From NCBI GenBank assembly GCA_027451645.1, contig DAIDIX010000097.1, positions 1-6,887 of the forward strand: a stretch of DNA of 6,887 nucleotides, written 5' to 3'. The notes beneath the pieces are model-generated. The model ran no database searches. It was given only the letters and a program-made list of their open reading frames with translations, and was not told the DNA's origin. This DNA is from Candidatus Dormiibacterota bacterium. GTDB lineage: Bacteria; Chloroflexota; Dormibacteria; Aeolococcales; Aeolococcaceae. Shown one piece after another: positions 6,115-6,887 of this stretch (positions within the stretch are counted from its first letter, which is position 1; each line of letters starts with the position of its first letter). A program made the position numbers and the translations under genes.

Positions 6115-6135
6115 TTCGGACTTCATTCCGAATGA
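6115..6135. repeat. Overlapping small inverted repeats upstream of the 108-residue gene
   Basis: TTCGGA (6115-6120) and TCCGAA (6127-6132) form a perfect stem with a six-base loop, and TCATTC-C-GAATGA (6123-6135) forms a second, overlapping palindrome with a one-base centre. They lie 22-42 nt before the start codon at 6093 in the 93-nt gap after the DUF192 gene. They could be an operator or a leader hairpin, or chance. Confidence 0.25.
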
Positions 6136-6186
6136 TGCTCACACAGTACCAGACCATACACCGAGTACTCAAGCAGCTTCAGGAGC

Positions 6187-6543
6187 TCAGCCATCATCCT
6201 CGTGCAGGGTGATCGTATCGCCCGAACCTATGCCAAGCCCCTTCATCGTGCCAGCAGGGAGTTCAATTGCTGCAACTGCGTGAAACACCATCCTGCTCAT
6301 GCGCCACGGACGTATGGAATGGAGTGCATGGAGAATCTTGCCATCCCGGTCAACGAACGCCACATCAATGGGAAAGCGCATGAAAAACATGTGGATGGAG
6401 CTGCATGGAGAAAGGATGAGTGCCTGACCATTGTGAAAGTCCTTCCTCATCATGAGACCACAGAATCTGCTCCACATTGAGTCTGCCATCTCAACTTCCG
6501 TAGCTACGACTGCACCATCTGGGCATCTCAGTTCACGCTTCAT
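6187..6543 (-). CDS. DUF192 family protein
   Basis: A 118-residue protein matching the DUF192 family, small beta-rich proteins of uncertain role found widely in bacteria and archaea. Visible family motifs are RFCGLMMRKDF (25-35, usually RGLMgRk), the core CSSIHMFFMRFPIDVAFVDRDGKI (47-70, usually SFWMkNTxIPLDixFid), AIELPAGT (92-99) and the ending GIGSGDTITL (104-113). Many homologues carry a signal peptide; this one does not, so it is probably cytoplasmic. Start ATG 6543 is preferred because GGGAG lies eight nt upstream; a longer frame from a TTG at 6585 adds 14 unlike residues. The gene overlaps the end of the HAD gene by 11 nt, a sign of translational coupling. No biochemical function is assigned. 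Confidence 0.88.
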   Translation of the reverse strand: MKRELRCPDGAVVATEVEMADSMWSRFCGLMMRKDFHNGQALILSPCSSIHMFFMRFPIDVAFVDRDGKILHALHSIRPWRMSRMVFHAVAAIELPAGTMKGLGIGSGDTITLHEDDG

Positions 6544-6887
6544 AGCCGTTTCTCCCGAGGAGGAATTCCACCAGCTGTCCTGCAAGAAGCTCTGGATCGT
6601 GACAGTGGATTGTCCTTATGCCAAGTTCCTGTGCTGGCTCAAGGTTGTGGGGCAAATCATCAATGAAGCAGCATGCACTGGGAGGAAGCTCAAGCTTTTC
6701 GAGTGCAAGCTCGTAGATTGCTGGATCAGGCTTTCGCATGCCCACATTCCCTGAGACAATGGTTACATCAAAGAGATCCCCACTGCCGATCTCAGGAACG
6801 TCCCCAAAGGCATCACGTCCAGCAGTGGAGATGATCGCTGTCCTCTTCCCTCCTCTCCTCAGCTGCCGCACAGCATCAAACATCGAA
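6533..6887 (-). CDS. HAD-superfamily hydrolase (subfamily IA-like), N-terminus outside window
   Basis: The frame is open to the right edge and ends at TGA 6535-6533, so the 116-118 residues seen are the C-terminal part. HAD enzymes are mostly phosphatases acting through an Asp nucleophile. Visible are motif II (AIISTAGR, with the Ser/Thr that binds phosphate), motif III (GMRKPDPAIYELALEKL, with the catalytic Lys) and motif IV (CFIDDLPHNLEPAQELGIRTIH, with the Mg2+-binding acidic pair). This order and the KPDPAIYxLAL and FIDDxxxN wording fit the HAD-IA type (epoxide hydrolase N-domain, YihX, phosphoglycolate-phosphatase relatives). Motif I (DxDxT) must lie beyond the edge. The ATG at 6883 is probably internal, because the family has about 80-100 residues before this point. 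The substrate is unknown. The end overlaps the downstream DUF192 start by 11 nt. Confidence 0.88.
   Translation of the reverse strand, partial: SMFDAVRQLRRGGKRTAIISTAGRDAFGDVPEIGSGDLFDVTIVSGNVGMRKPDPAIYELALEKLELPPSACCFIDDLPHNLEPAQELGIRTIHCHDPELLAGQLVEFLLGRNGYEA

Noticed and set aside
6097..6126. Nine-residue leader frame (MKSEECEGD) upstream of the 108-residue gene
   Set aside because: No suitable ribosome binding site and no regulatory amino-acid run; frames this short are expected by chance.

Overview
The window reads as ordinary bacterial chromosome, tightly packed, with a roughly balanced base composition by eye. There is no rRNA, tRNA, CRISPR array, insertion sequence or phage gene. UGA is a normal stop here: an intact release factor 2 gene is present and carries a UGA-dependent frameshift, which excludes the UGA-recoding lineages (Gracilibacteria, Absconditabacteria, Mycoplasma). 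The non-standard SecA insertions and short HPF make a candidate-phyla (Patescibacteria-type, possibly Peribacteria) genome a reasonable guess, but this is inference and cannot be settled from the window.

Left part, plus strand (1-1162): the C-terminal part of a phospho-receiver domain (response regulator or hybrid kinase end) runs off the left edge. After about 110 nt, which hold a possible promoter, comes an inositol-monophosphatase-superfamily phosphatase. Its 3' end overlaps the convergent prfB gene by 52 nt.

Centre, minus strand (5643 down to 1111): a cluster hpf - secA - prfB, the same order as yvyD-secA-prfB in Bacillus. A perfect TATAAT -10 box sits at the centre of an 18-nt inverted repeat just upstream of hpf. 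A strong hairpin with a pyrimidine-rich tail lies between hpf and secA and could act as a partial terminator. prfB (RF2) is split into two frames by the classical autoregulatory +1 frameshift site CTT-TGA-C. The cluster joins ribosome hibernation (HPF), Sec protein export (SecA motor) and UGA/UAA termination (RF2).

Right part, minus strand (6887 down to 5767): a HAD-family hydrolase cut by the right edge overlaps by 11 nt a DUF192 protein, suggesting translational coupling. Downstream is an unrecognised 108-residue protein whose pattern resembles a ubiquitin-like beta-grasp fold.

No gene-free stretch exceeds 170 nt. I see no clearly new multi-gene system. The items most worth checking are the RF2 recoding site, the palindrome over the hpf promoter, the hpf-secA hairpin, the SecA insertions and the small beta-grasp-like protein.
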